A DNA stretch of 64,000 nucleotides from Polaribacter atrinae (GTDB lineage Bacteria; Bacteroidota; Bacteroidia; Flavobacteriales; Flavobacteriaceae). The notes beneath the pieces were generated by a model, which searched no databases, was not told the origin of the DNA, and saw only the letters and a program-made list of their open reading frames with translations. The stretch covers positions 1,052,501 through 1,116,500 of the forward strand of contig NZ_CP150660.1 of assembly GCF_038023995.1 (NCBI RefSeq), written 5' to 3'. The position numbers and the translations under genes are program-made. Each line of letters starts with the position of its first letter. Position 1 is the stretch's first letter. Shown piece by piece: positions 36,248-44,784 of this stretch.

Positions 36248-38815
36248 ATGGCATATTTATATGATACATTAATCAAAGAATTTGGTAAAAGAGAAGTTGC
36301 AAGAACGGAAGTACCAAATTACATTACGGATAATATCAAATACGATATAAGACCTTATCAAGAAGAATCTTTTAAGCGCTTTATGCTTTGTTACAACGAA
36401 GATTTTGATGCAAAACCAAATAAGCCTTTTCACCTACTCTACAATATGGCAACTGGTAGCGGAAAAACGTTAGTTATGGCTGGTTTAATGCTATATCTTT
36501 ATGAAAAAGGCTATCGGAATTTTTTGTTTTTTGTGAATAGCAACAATATTATTACAAAAACAAAAGACAACTTTTTAAATCCTCAAGCATCAAAATACTT
36601 ATTTAGTGAGAAAATAGTAATAGACAATAAGGAAATTTTAATAAAAGACGTTGACAATTTTGAGGAAGCTGATAATGAAAACATAAATATCAATTTTACA
36701 ACCATACAACAATTACATATTGACTTAAATAACACAAAGGAAAATAGTGTTACTTATGAAGATTTTAAAGACAAAAAAATTGCTTTAATTGCTGACGAAG
36801 CTCATCATTTAAGTTCTGGAACAAAAAGCGGAAAACTATTTGGAAGTTGGGAAGGAACTGTTGAGGAAATACTAAAACAGAATTACGATAATATTCTGTT
36901 AGAGTTTACAGCAACTTTAGACTATGAAACCCAATCAATCGTAGAAAAGTATCAAGATAAAGTTATCCAAAAATACGATTTAGCACAGTTTAGAATTGAT
37001 AAGTATTCTAAAGAAATAAATTTAATTAGGTCGTTATATGATGAACAAGAACGGATTATTCAAGCCTTAATTTTAAACTTGTATCGTCAAGAAATAGCTA
37101 CTTCGATCAATATTAACTTAAAGCCTGTAATTCTCTTTAAGGCAAAAAGAACGATTAAGGAATCAGAAGAAAATAAAGAAAACTTCCACAATCTTATTGA
37201 TGATTTTTCTGCTAAAATGGTAGAAAACATTAAAAAGACTTCGACTATTGGTATTGTTCAAAAAGCATTTGACTTTTTTGCGAAAATCAATTTGTCAAGT
37301 AATGACATCGCAAAACGAATCAAGTCAATCTTCAAAGAAGAAAATTGCATAAGTGCAAATAATGATAAAGAAGCTGAACTAAACCAAATAAAACTAAACA
37401 CTCTGGAAGATGAAAACAACCCAATTAGAGCAGTTTTTGCAGTTCAAAAATTAAATGAAGGTTGGGACGTTTTAAACTTATTTGACATTGTAAGATTATA
37501 CGAAGGTCAAAATACAGGTGGAACTAATACAACAATCGGAAAAACAACGCTTTCAGAAGCCCAATTAATTGGTAGAGGAGCAAGATATTTTCCGTTTAAA
37601 TTAGAAGAAGGACAAGACCTTTACAAACGTAAATATGATGAAGATTTATCTAACGATTTAAAAGTTTTAGAAGAACTTTATTACCATACAAAAGAGGACA
37701 ATCGTTACATTTCAGAATTGAAAAAAGCCTTGGTAGAATCTGGGATTTATGAAGATGAAGATAAATCAATACAACTTAGTTTATTTCTAAAGCCAGAATT
37801 CAAGAAGACTGATTTCTATAAAACTGGCAAAGTTATTTTTAATAAGAAAATTGAGAAAAGCTACGATAATGTAAAATCGTTTTCGGATTTAGGCGTTTCA
37901 AAAAGGAATATAAGTTTTACGCTATCTTCTGGAATGGGTAAAAAAAGTAGTGTATTCTTTGAAATGGAAAACCCTAAATCTAATGACGAAGTAATTAAAG
38001 AACGAGACGTAAAAATTTCTGATATTTCAAAGCATATTATTCGCTACGCATTAACTCAAAATCCCTTTTACTATTTTGAAAATTTAGAAAGGTATTTCCC
38101 AAATACAAAATCCTTATCAAATTTTATTGACAGTAAAGAATATTTAGGAGGTTTAGAGATAACATTAAGAGGAACAAAAACAAGACTTGACGAAATTTCT
38201 AATTTCGACTATTTGTTAGCAGTTCAAAAGTTATTGCAAACCATCGAATCTGAAATAAAATCGAACTTAACAGAATATGAAGGCTCTGAATACATCAACA
38301 AAAATGTTCACGAAGTCTTTAAAGACAAGGAAATTAAAGTTTACAAAGACAGCGAAAGAGCTGATGGACAATTTGACGTAGTAAGCGAACCAGAATGGTA
38401 TGTTTATAACGCCAATTACGGAACAAGTGAAGAAAAAGAATTTGTGAAAATGTTTGCAAGAAGATTTGAGCAATTGGAAAATAATTTTGAAAATATTTAC
38501 TTAATCAGAAATGAAAGAGAAATTAAAATCATTGATAAATTAGGTAGAGCATTTGAACCAGATTTCGTGCTATTCTGCAAACAAAAAGCTGGAAAAGAAT
38601 TGACTTATCAAGTTTTCATTGAACCGAAAGGAAATCATTTGAAAGCACACGATAAATGGAAAGAGGACTTTTTAAAAGAAATTAGAGAGGACAAAAAAAC
38701 CATTGAAATCGATTCTGATAATTATTTAATAACTGGAGTTCCTTTTTACAATAACGAAAACGAAAATGAATTTAAGGAAACATTGGAAAACACTCTGAAC
38801 AATGCCAACGCATAA
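36248..38815 (+). CDS. res: Type III restriction subunit Res (second system)
   Basis: 855 residues. Walker A MATGSGKT near 66, DEAHH near 183, LLEFTATLDYE (motif III), AVQKLNEGWDVLNLFDIVRL and QLIGRGARYF near 438 (motifs V-VI), then a C-terminal nuclease with FEPDFVLF near 771 and FIEPKG near 790 (Asp...Glu-x-Lys). All key residues are present. The gene ends next to the same 3' flank found behind the cassette 3 and cassette 28 enzymes; the final codons (NANA) and NANA of the cassette 28 enzyme are the beginning of that shared flank. Confidence 0.94.
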   Translation: MAYLYDTLIKEFGKREVARTEVPNYITDNIKYDIRPYQEESFKRFMLCYNEDFDAKPNKPFHLLYNMATGSGKTLVMAGLMLYLYEKGYRNFLFFVNSNNIITKTKDNFLNPQASKYLFSEKIVIDNKEILIKDVDNFEEADNENININFTTIQQLHIDLNNTKENSVTYEDFKDKKIALIADEAHHLSSGTKSGKLFGSWEGTVEEILKQNYDNILLEFTATLDYETQSIVEKYQDKVIQKYDLAQFRIDKYSKEINLIRSLYDEQERIIQALILNLYRQEIATSININLKPVILFKAKRTIKESEENKENFHNLIDDFSAKMVENIKKTSTIGIVQKAFDFFAKINLSSNDIAKRIKSIFKEENCISANNDKEAELNQIKLNTLEDENNPIRAVFAVQKLNEGWDVLNLFDIVRLYEGQNTGGTNTTIGKTTLSEAQLIGRGARYFPFKLEEGQDLYKRKYDEDLSNDLKVLEELYYHTKEDNRYISELKKALVESGIYEDEDKSIQLSLFLKPEFKKTDFYKTGKVIFNKKIEKSYDNVKSFSDLGVSKRNISFTLSSGMGKKSSVFFEMENPKSNDEVIKERDVKISDISKHIIRYALTQNPFYYFENLERYFPNTKSLSNFIDSKEYLGGLEITLRGTKTRLDEISNFDYLLAVQKLLQTIESEIKSNLTEYEGSEYINKNVHEVFKDKEIKVYKDSERADGQFDVVSEPEWYVYNANYGTSEEKEFVKMFARRFEQLENNFENIYLIRNEREIKIIDKLGRAFEPDFVLFCKQKAGKELTYQVFIEPKGNHLKAHDKWKEDFLKEIREDKKTIEIDSDNYLITGVPFYNNENENEFKETLENTLNNANA

Positions 38816-38944
38816 GCCATACACATTTGCAATTCGCTACAGCCAACACACAAGCCCAAAATTGCAAAAGAGTATGTCTTGCCAACGCACACATTTGAAC
38901 TAAATAACAAACATAGGAAAACCAAGCAGAACGCAAAACACTAC
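38816..38944 (+). repeat. Shared 3' flank of R-M cassettes, copy B
   Basis: Near-copy of 16505-16647 and 53460-53591, running through GAGTATGTCTTGCCAACGC to CAAAACACTACACACAAC. Confidence 0.82.
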
Positions 38945-39141
38945 ACACAACAACGTGTATAAAACATAGCTATTATAGGCTTTCCGAGAGGTTTTTGCTT
39001 ATTTATAAAGTCCGCCAAATTTTTATTTTTGTATATTTAGAAATTAAAAGATAAATAGAAAAAATAAAAATTCGGCTCGTGCTAAATCTGAAAAGTTAGC
39101 GTTCATTTATACGCTACGTTTCATACACAAGACCGTTGTAT
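38945..39141 (+). repeat. attC-like site 16 (long type)
   Basis: Inverse core ACACAAC at 38945-38951, core GTTGTAT at 39135-39141; 197 bp. Nearly the same as sites 3 and 28, including TATAGGCTTTCCGAGAGG and GCTACGTTTCATACACAAGA. Confidence 0.85.
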
Positions 39142-39239
39142 TTAATATCGGAGACTTTTGGAATTTTCAACCCACTTTATCGAATATTCAAGAATTTTTT
39201 GTGGAGAAGTTTAACGGTTTTGACTTTGGAATTTTAAGA

Positions 39240-39304
39240 CTCAAACTGAACGATTGAAATCGTTGAGAGTTTACTCTCAAAACATTGAAACGTTTTTCAG
39301 TTTG
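39240..39304 (+). ncRNA. Candidate structured RNA in the 553-bp cassette
   Basis: A nine-pair closing stem CAAACTGAA / TTCAGTTTG (39242-39250 with 39296-39304) encloses three hairpins: AACGAT-TGAA-ATCGTT, TGAGAG-TTTA-CTCTCA and AAAAC-...-GTTTT. This four-way, cloverleaf-like fold is present at the same place in all five copies (offset +105 to +169). It is followed 144 bp later by a terminator-like hairpin. Transcription is not shown. Confidence 0.4.
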
Positions 39305-39447
39305 AAGATAGTTAAAAAATTTGAGAAAGTCAAGTAAGATCCTACTTCTCTTGTAATTAACTTGAATATTCTTTCACTCTAAGACGTTCCATATAAAAAG
39401 CATATAAAACATATTAGAGCGAAAAACTGAATTGAAAACCAATCTAT

Positions 39448-39476
39448 GTAGCGTCTTCGAGACTACGTATTTTTTA
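39448..39476 (+). terminator. Terminator-like hairpin in the 553-bp cassette
   Basis: GTA-GC-GTCT-TCG-AGAC-TAC with a two-base bulge, then GTATTTTTT. Present in each copy at offset +313. Confidence 0.5.
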
Positions 39477-39559
39477 ATATTTTTAAGAGAAGTTCACAAT
39501 AATTCATTAGAAGAAGTAGGCTCTAGAATATCCAGAGGAATAATTATGGAAAATACTAA

Positions 39560-39694
39560 ACACAACAGCCTATATAAAAAATAGCTACATCAGTTATTAT
39601 TTAAAAAAATTCTGTATTTTTAAAAGCCAATAGAATGCCTACAGAAAATATAGCTTAAAATGATCGCTACTTTCCATATAGGCAAACGTTGTAT
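39560..39694 (+). repeat. attC-like site 17 (553-bp-cassette type)
   Basis: Inverse core ACACAAC at 39560-39566, core GTTGTAT at 39688-39694. Arms CCTATAT and ATATAGG pair perfectly; no GC hairpin in the middle (TTCTGTATTTTT... TACAGAA pair instead). Confidence 0.86.
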
Positions 39695-40240
39695 TTAATA
39701 TCGGAGACTTTTGGAATTTTCAACCCACTTTATCGAATATTCAAGAATTTTTTGTGGAGAAGTTTAACGGTTTTGACTTTGGAATTTTAAGACTCAAACT
39801 GAACGATTGAAATCGTTGAGAGTTTACTCTCAAAACATTGAAACGTTTTTCAGTTTGAAGATAGTTAAAAAATTTGAGAAAGTCAAGTAAGATCCTACTT
39901 CTCTTGTAATTAACTTGAATATTCTTTCACTCTAAGACGTTCCATATAAAAAGCATATAAAACATATTAGAGCGAAAAACTGAATTGAAAACCAATCTAT
40001 GTAGCGTCTTCGAGACTACGTATTTTTTAATATTTTTAAGAGAAGTTCACAATAATTCATTAGAAGAAGTAGGCTCTAGAATATCCAGAGGAATAATTAT
40101 GGAAAATACTAAACACAACAGCCTATATAAAAAATAGCTACATCAGTTATTATTTAAAAAAATTCTGTATTTTTAAAAGCCAATAGAATGCCTACAGAAA
40201 ATATAGCTTAAAATGATCGCTACTTTCCATATAGGCAAAC
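39688..40240 (+). repeat. 553-bp ORF-less cassette, copy 2 (cassette 18, tandem to copy 1)
   Basis: Direct tandem repeat of copy 1. Branched RNA region at 39793-39857. Tandem identical cassettes are expected if cassettes can be re-inserted next to themselves or if the array recombines unequally. Confidence 0.9.
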
Positions 40241-40247
40241 GTTGGCA
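40113..40247 (+). repeat. attC-like site 18 (553-bp-cassette type)
   Basis: Inverse core ACACAAC at 40113-40119, core GTTGGCA at 40241-40247. Same as site 17 except for the last bases, which belong to cassette 19. Confidence 0.86.
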
Positions 40248-40303
40248 GTAATTAAATCCCCATAAAAACGGAGAAATTCGAAAATAGTTGAAGTAAATTA
40301 AAT

Positions 40304-40672
40304 ATGAAAAATAAATATATACTAATTGTAATGTTATTCGTTTCTTTTAATATTTTTTCACAAAAAACGAAATGTGTAGATTTAATTAAATACGCAAAAG
40401 AAGAAAGTTATTCAAATGACGAAGTGAGTTCATATAAACTTTCTGAATCTTCTTGGTTAAAAAAAGTTAAAGCTTATCATTTCAGAAATAATTCTACTGT
40501 AATTACTGCTGAAATAAGATTGAAAAATTCTTATGAAACTAAAAAATATGTTTTTTGTGGAGTTACATTTGATAATTGGGTAGCTTTTACAACTGGAGCA
40601 TTTGACCCAAACACGACATATGGGGAAAGATTTCATAAATATATTTTTAATAATAAATGTAATTGTAATTAA
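40304..40672 (+). CDS. Small secreted protein (cassette 19, first gene)
   Basis: 122 residues. Signal peptide MKNKYILIVMLFVSFNIFSQ, then a domain with KCVDLIKYAKEESYSNDEVS, KKVKAYHFRNNSTVITAEIR and a C-terminal Cys pair (NNKCNCN). The arrangement of an N-terminal Cys and two C-terminal Cys suggests a disulphide-stabilised exported domain (KTSC-like pattern is possible but not certain). Function unknown. The next gene follows after 28 bp. Confidence 0.72.
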   Translation: MKNKYILIVMLFVSFNIFSQKTKCVDLIKYAKEESYSNDEVSSYKLSESSWLKKVKAYHFRNNSTVITAEIRLKNSYETKKYVFCGVTFDNWVAFTTGAFDPNTTYGERFHKYIFNNKCNCN

Positions 40673-40700
40673 AAAATGAATAGAACCAATAAATTCTAAA

Positions 40701-41198
40701 ATGGAAGGAAAAATAATTATTGGAATTATTTCAGCTTTTATATTAGTAATTACAGCTACTTTTATAAATTCTGAAAACTTATCTAAAACTCAAAAAAATA
40801 TTTTATTTATTTTAATCTTATTTCCTCCAGCGCAATGGATATTAGGAATAATTTTCTTGAATTTAAACAAGGAAAATTCAAATCAAAAATTCATATCTAA
40901 AAAAAGGAAAAATAAGAAATCAAAAGGGAAAAAAAATATTAAGCGAAAAAAAAATAATGAAAAGAAGCAACTTGAAAAAATTAACAGTACAAAGAAAAAA
41001 ACAAAGATTATAAAAACTCAGAATAAAAAAATAAGTGTTGAAAAATTGACCCCACAAATAGCTCTAATTAAAAGTAAGTTTAAAGAAAATAGAAAATTAT
41101 TGCGAAAAGAACTTAAAATGAATTTAATAACTGATATAGAATATGAATATAAATTAAAAATATTGAAAGAGAAAAAAGAAAAAGAATTGTTAGAATAA
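40701..41198 (+). CDS. Membrane protein with Lys-rich tail (cassette 19, second gene)
   Basis: 165 residues: two hydrophobic spans (4-21 and 33-56), then about 60 residues rich in Lys (KKRKNKKSKGKKNIKRKKNN) and a charged helix resembling SHOCT-like C-terminal pieces (ALIKSKFKENRKLLRKELKM, TDIEYEYKLKILKEKKEKEL). SHOCT-type tails, short oligomerisation helices at protein ends, would fit. The basic linker could bind nucleic acid or phospholipid heads. Unknown function. Confidence 0.68.
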   Translation: MEGKIIIGIISAFILVITATFINSENLSKTQKNILFILILFPPAQWILGIIFLNLNKENSNQKFISKKRKNKKSKGKKNIKRKKNNEKKQLEKINSTKKKTKIIKTQNKKISVEKLTPQIALIKSKFKENRKLLRKELKMNLITDIEYEYKLKILKEKKEKELLE

Positions 41199-41205
41199 AA
41201 ACTAC

Positions 41206-41339
41206 TGCCAACACCGTGTAATAAAAATTGCTAAATTAGTACTTTATTAAAAGCAGTTGCATTTCTGTAAACTTCTATTTTCCTTCGGAAAATAGCCGTT
41301 CACTTTAAACGCAACTTTCAGTACACAACAACGTTCTAC
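41206..41339 (+). repeat. attC-like site 19
   Basis: Inverse core TGCCAAC at 41206-41212, core GTTCTAC at 41333-41339. Hairpin CTATTTTCC-TTC-GGAAAATAG at 41275-41295. Core GTTCTAC departs strongly from GTTRRRY. Confidence 0.85.
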
Positions 41340-41817
41340 GCAATTTGACCAAATTAACGAAAATTGTACTTAAATTCAAGTTTTTTGATTTTTAAGAAAG
41401 AAAAAATGAAACCGAATTTGAAACCGAATTTGAAATTGAAAATAAAACGGCGGAATTAATTACTCTTGCGGAATTGCAAAACGTGCGGAAAAAAAGCGGA
41501 ATTTAGGATTCGCCCAAAACCTGTTCTTTGCATCGAAAATTTAGCTAACCGAAAAGTTTCGGCTGAATAGCAGAATCGCTAAACCTAACGGCTGAACTGT
41601 ATGAAAAAAGGATTTTCCCAGGTTTCGTCTTTAACGAGGAAAACCAAGAAAACCCAAAGTTTGAGCTGAATAACAAAACGGTAAAACGTGTGGAAAAACA
41701 TTGCGGAATGAAATCCGAAATTTTTTTGAGATTTTAAGAAAAAATAGAAGAAATAGAATTTTAAAAACACAGCGGAATTTGACTCGTGCGAATAAACACA
41801 AACGGAATAAAAACTGC
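41340..41817. other. Cassette 20: ORF-less cassette
   Basis: About 480 bp without a credible ORF; a 61-codon minus-strand frame at 41585-41770 is most likely chance. It contains repeated words ACCGAATTTGAA (three in a row near 41410) and GCGGAATT. It starts GTTCTACGCAATTT and ends AAACTGCGTAGAAC, which shows clearly that the terminal bases are a property of the cassette. Confidence 0.65.
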
Positions 41818-41948
41818 GTAGAACAACGTGTATAATAAATGGCTGGTCCTCGCCTACTTACGAAAATCCTTGCGGATTTTCTATTTGGTTTTTATTTGCT
41901 AAATTAGGTGCTTAAACACGCCACTAATCATACACAAAACCGTTGGCA
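41818..41948 (+). repeat. attC-like site 20
   Basis: Inverse core GTAGAAC at 41818-41824, core GTTGGCA at 41942-41948. Hairpin GAAAATCC-TTGC-GGATTTTC at 41862-41881. Uses the variant AACAACGTGTATA at its left arm. Confidence 0.87.
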
Positions 41949-41997
41949 AACATTAACCAATCACACTTTTGAAAAAGAAAAAGGAATAAATGGAATT

Positions 41998-42510
41998 ATG
42001 AAAAACATTAATCTGAAAAAGCATTTATTTAAAATTGTACTTCTGATTTTCGGAATTTACTTGACATATAATTATTTTGACAACAAAAAGAAGATTGCGG
42101 ATTTAGATTATGGGATTAAAGCAAACGTTTTGAGAAAATCTCTTAATGTTCCAATCATAGATGAATATATGACAGCGGAAAGCAAATACGACGAATTTTT
42201 CGGAAATAGATGGGAATCTTGGAGAGAAAAACCAAAATCTGACGAAATACTTCACGTTTGGAAAGTAGTAATTCCTTCAGAAAACGAACAGTATATTTTG
42301 GACGAAGAAATGGATGCTTATCGAATGAAAAACGAAAATGGAAGAATTGCACAATTAAATATTTATAGCAAAATAATTAAGGACTCTTTTTTAACTCGAA
42401 CTGGACGAATTTTTTATAATACTGAACCTAGAGAAAAATTAGAATTAAATGAAATAGGAGTTGATAGTGTTGTGAAAAGTTGGAATTTAAACTACTTGAT
42501 TAAAAAATAA
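41998..42510 (+). CDS. Single-span membrane protein (cassette 21)
   Basis: 170 residues from ATG 41998; a start at 41908 would be in attC20. One N-terminal anchor (HLFKIVLLIFGIYLTYNYF), then an exported-looking domain: LRKSLNVPIIDEYMTAESKY, EILHVWKVVIPSENEQYILD, and a C-terminal GVDSVVKSWNLNYLIKK. The domain may face the periplasm. I do not know the family. Confidence 0.72.
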   Translation: MKNINLKKHLFKIVLLIFGIYLTYNYFDNKKKIADLDYGIKANVLRKSLNVPIIDEYMTAESKYDEFFGNRWESWREKPKSDEILHVWKVVIPSENEQYILDEEMDAYRMKNENGRIAQLNIYSKIIKDSFLTRTGRIFYNTEPREKLELNEIGVDSVVKSWNLNYLIKK

Positions 42511-42515
42511 CGATT

Positions 42516-42646
42516 TGCCAACACCGTGTATAATTAATGGCTGGTTCTCGCCTACTTACGAAAATCCTCGCGGATTTTCTATTAGGTTTTTATTTGCTAA
42601 ATTAGGTGCTTAAACACGCCACTAATCATACACAAACACGTTGTAA
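42516..42646 (+). repeat. attC-like site 21
   Basis: Inverse core TGCCAAC at 42516-42522, core GTTGTAA at 42640-42646. Hairpin GAAAATCC-TCGC-GGATTTTC at 42560-42579. Confidence 0.88.
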
Positions 42647-43170
42647 AAAACTGGGCGAAAGTATAATCCGCAAGTAAAAGTTCTTTTAAAAACATTTAGC
42701 TTTAAAGTCTGAAAACTCAAAAAAGCGAAATAAAACGTTTGAAAAATTAGTTTATTGGAACACTCTCTCGCGAATCAAAATTTTGAAAAAAATTAGAAGG
42801 TTTTTAGAATTTTAAGAAAGGAAAAATAGTTCTTTTCGTTCGGAGTTTTAAAACGCAAAAAAAAGGAAAAAGTTTGCGGAATTTAGCTTGTTTGAAAATA
42901 TCTGAAAACTTGAAACTTATTTACTGTTTGAAGCTAAAATTGCGGAATTAAGCAAAGTGCTGAGTAAAAGTCGGAGAAATTCGTTCTTAAAGACAAATTT
43001 AGAAAGTCTGAGAGATTTCTAAGAGTAAAATAAAGGTATACTCATGTTCTGAATTAAAAACTTGTGAAAACACTGAAAAATAAAAATTGCGGAATTTGCT
43101 AAGAAACTCAAAAAAGGAGAAAAAAAAATAGGAATTTTATAACTTATAAAGTGGAAATTAAACACGCATT
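42647..43170. other. Cassette 22: ORF-less cassette
   Basis: About 520 bp, no ORF of note. Style is like cassettes 13 and 20 (words AATTTTAAGAAAG, TTGCGGAATT, CTGAAAACT). It begins GTTGTAAAAA and ends CATTTTACAAC. Confidence 0.65.
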
Positions 43171-43303
43171 TTACAACACCTTGTATAAAAAATTGCTAAA
43201 TTTGGCTTAATCAAAGGTTTGTGCTTTTTTGTCAACTCCTATTTTCCTGCGGAAAATAGCCGTCGACTTAAAACGCAACTTTCCATACACAACAACGTTG
43301 TGC
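43171..43303 (+). repeat. attC-like site 22
   Basis: Inverse core TTACAAC at 43171-43177, core GTTGTGC at 43297-43303. Hairpin CTATTTTCC-TGC-GGAAAATAG at 43239-43259. Confidence 0.87.
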
Positions 43304-43329
43304 ACAAGCTGAAAAAAAATTGGAACATA

Positions 43330-43674
43330 ATGAAAAATACGACAATTGACATAAACGATTCTACTATTAAAAAATATGTGGAATCATTACGACCTGAAAA
43401 TCTTGAAATTCGTAAACAAGTCGATATTGGATATTCATATGACGGAAAAATTGTAATACTATTTGAAATTAGACCTGAATGGGATAATCCAAAAAAGATG
43501 CAACAAATTGAATTTGCAAAAATTCGACATTACAAATCAAGAAAAGAATGGAATTTATATTGGATGCGAGCAAGTGGAAAATGGGAACTTTACGAACCAT
43601 TACCTAAATCAACGCATTTAGCGAAAATCATCGAAATCATAAAAGAAGATAAACACGATTGCTTTTATGGATAA
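43330..43674 (+). CDS. DUF3024-family protein (cassette 23, first gene)
   Basis: 114 residues from ATG 43330 (an ORF extension to 43219 lies in attC22). It matches the DUF3024 pattern along its whole length: VESLRPENLEIRKQVDIGYS, IVILFEIRPEWDNPKKMQQI, EWNLYWMRASGKWELYEP and the closing EDKHDCFYG (family D-x-Y-A-C-F-F-G). Biochemical role unknown. It overlaps the next gene by 8 bp (ATGGATAA). Confidence 0.85.
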   Translation: MKNTTIDINDSTIKKYVESLRPENLEIRKQVDIGYSYDGKIVILFEIRPEWDNPKKMQQIEFAKIRHYKSRKEWNLYWMRASGKWELYEPLPKSTHLAKIIEIIKEDKHDCFYG

Positions 43675-44083
43675 ATCAAAAAAAAGTATAGTTAGAGAAA
43701 TTGCGCAAGAATTAGATTGCGGAAATGAATGCTATTATAATTTTAAAACCAGCGAAATATTAGCAATTCCGAATTTATCACAAATATTCGACGAGGAAGA
43801 ATTTAAAGAGTCTTTTAAAGAAAGTTTAAAAAAATTAAAGAAGTATAAAGCTGATTTTATCAAAATCGAAATTTTGGAAAGTTTTGAATCCTTTAAAATT
43901 ATGGAGAGATTTGTTGAGCAAGTAACAGATGCAAAACTTCAAGTGGAATTAGAGAATATTTTAGCAAACAAAAAACCTTTCCAGAATTTTAAGCAAAAAA
44001 TTGACCATTCAAATTTTAGACAAAGTTGGTTTGAATTTAAGCAAATTGAGTTGGAAAGAATAGTAGAAAATCAATTGAAATGA
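43667..44083 (+). CDS. UPF0158-family protein (cassette 23, second gene)
   Basis: 138 residues of UPF0158 type: IAQELDCGNECYYNFKTSEI at the start, IEILESFESFKIMERFVEQV in the middle and KPFQNFKQKIDHSNFRQSWF near the end, the family's KPFxxFK...R..WF signature. Cytosolic, no membrane segment. Function is unknown in general; the family is common as a stand-alone gene. Here it is translationally coupled to a DUF3024 gene in one cassette. Confidence 0.85.
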   Translation: MDKSKKSIVREIAQELDCGNECYYNFKTSEILAIPNLSQIFDEEEFKESFKESLKKLKKYKADFIKIEILESFESFKIMERFVEQVTDAKLQVELENILANKKPFQNFKQKIDHSNFRQSWFEFKQIELERIVENQLK

Positions 44084-44094
44084 AAAAAGCCTGT

Positions 44095-44227
44095 GCACAA
44101 CACCGTATAAACTTTATTGCTAGTTTTAGCTCACTTGGGAAATTCCTCCGGAATTTCGCCGTTCGTGTTTTATTTAGTAAATTCATTGCTTAAACAACGC
44201 AACAAAGCTTATACAACAACGTTGTAT
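44095..44227 (+). repeat. attC-like site 23
   Basis: Inverse core GCACAAC at 44095-44101, core GTTGTAT at 44221-44227. Hairpin GAAATTCC-TCC-GGAATTTC at 44139-44157. Cassette 23 begins GTTGTGCACAAGC and ends GCCTGTGCACAAC. Confidence 0.87.
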
Positions 44228-44773
44228 TTAATATCGGAGACTTTTGGAATTTTCAACCCACTTTATCGAATATTCAAGAATTTTTTGTGGAGAAGTTTAA
44301 CGGTTTTGACTTTGGAATTTTAAGACTCAAACTGAACGATTGAAATCGTTGAGAGTTTACTCTCAAAACATTGAAACGTTTTTCAGTTTGAAGATAGTTA
44401 AAAAATTTGAGAAAGTCAAGTAAGATCCTACTTCTCTTGTAATTAACTTGAATATTCTTTCACTCTAAGACGTTCCATATAAAAAGCATATAAAACATAT
44501 TAGAGCGAAAAACTGAATTGAAAACCAATCTATGTAGCGTCTTCGAGACTACGTATTTTTTAATATTTTTAAGAGAAGTTCACAATAATTCATTAGAAGA
44601 AGTAGGCTCTAGAATATCCAGAGGAATAATTATGGAAAATACTAAACACAACAGCCTATATAAAAAATAGCTACATCAGTTATTATTTAAAAAAATTCTG
44701 TATTTTTAAAAGCCAATAGAATGCCTACAGAAAATATAGCTTAAAATGATCGCTACTTTCCATATAGGCAAAC
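44221..44773 (+). repeat. 553-bp ORF-less cassette, copy 3 (cassette 24)
   Basis: Same text as copy 1; branched RNA region at 44326-44390. It stands between the DUF3024 and type II R-M cassettes. Confidence 0.9.
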
Positions 44774-44780
44774 GTTGGCA
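44646..44780 (+). repeat. attC-like site 24 (553-bp-cassette type)
   Basis: Inverse core ACACAAC at 44646-44652, core GTTGGCA at 44774-44780. Confidence 0.86.
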
Positions 44781-44784
44781 AACA

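Larger units (their letters stand above)
39135..39687 (+). repeat. 553-bp ORF-less cassette, copy 1 (cassette 17)
   Basis: First of five copies that appear identical by eye (others at 39688, 44221, 53782, 58485). It starts GTTGTATTTAATATC and ends AATACTAAACACAAC before its own attC. It contains a branched hairpin region (39240-39304), a terminator-like hairpin (39448-39476) and a 12-codon ORF (39546-39584, MENTKHNSLYKK, preceded by AGAGGA) that runs into the attC. No longer ORF on either strand. The same cassette repeated five times in 20 kb, twice in tandem, points to recent cassette movement or duplication. Confidence 0.9.

Noticed and set aside
39240..39304. Branched hairpin as a retron msr/msd RNA
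   Set aside because: No reverse-transcriptase gene is next to any copy, and the conserved retron features (branching G, inverted a1/a2 ends) are not evident.
44117..44323. ORF spanning an attC and the start of a 553-bp cassette (also at 58393-58587)
   Set aside because: Most of it lies in attC and repeat DNA, and its end is the same in both places only because the cassette is repeated. It is not a gene.
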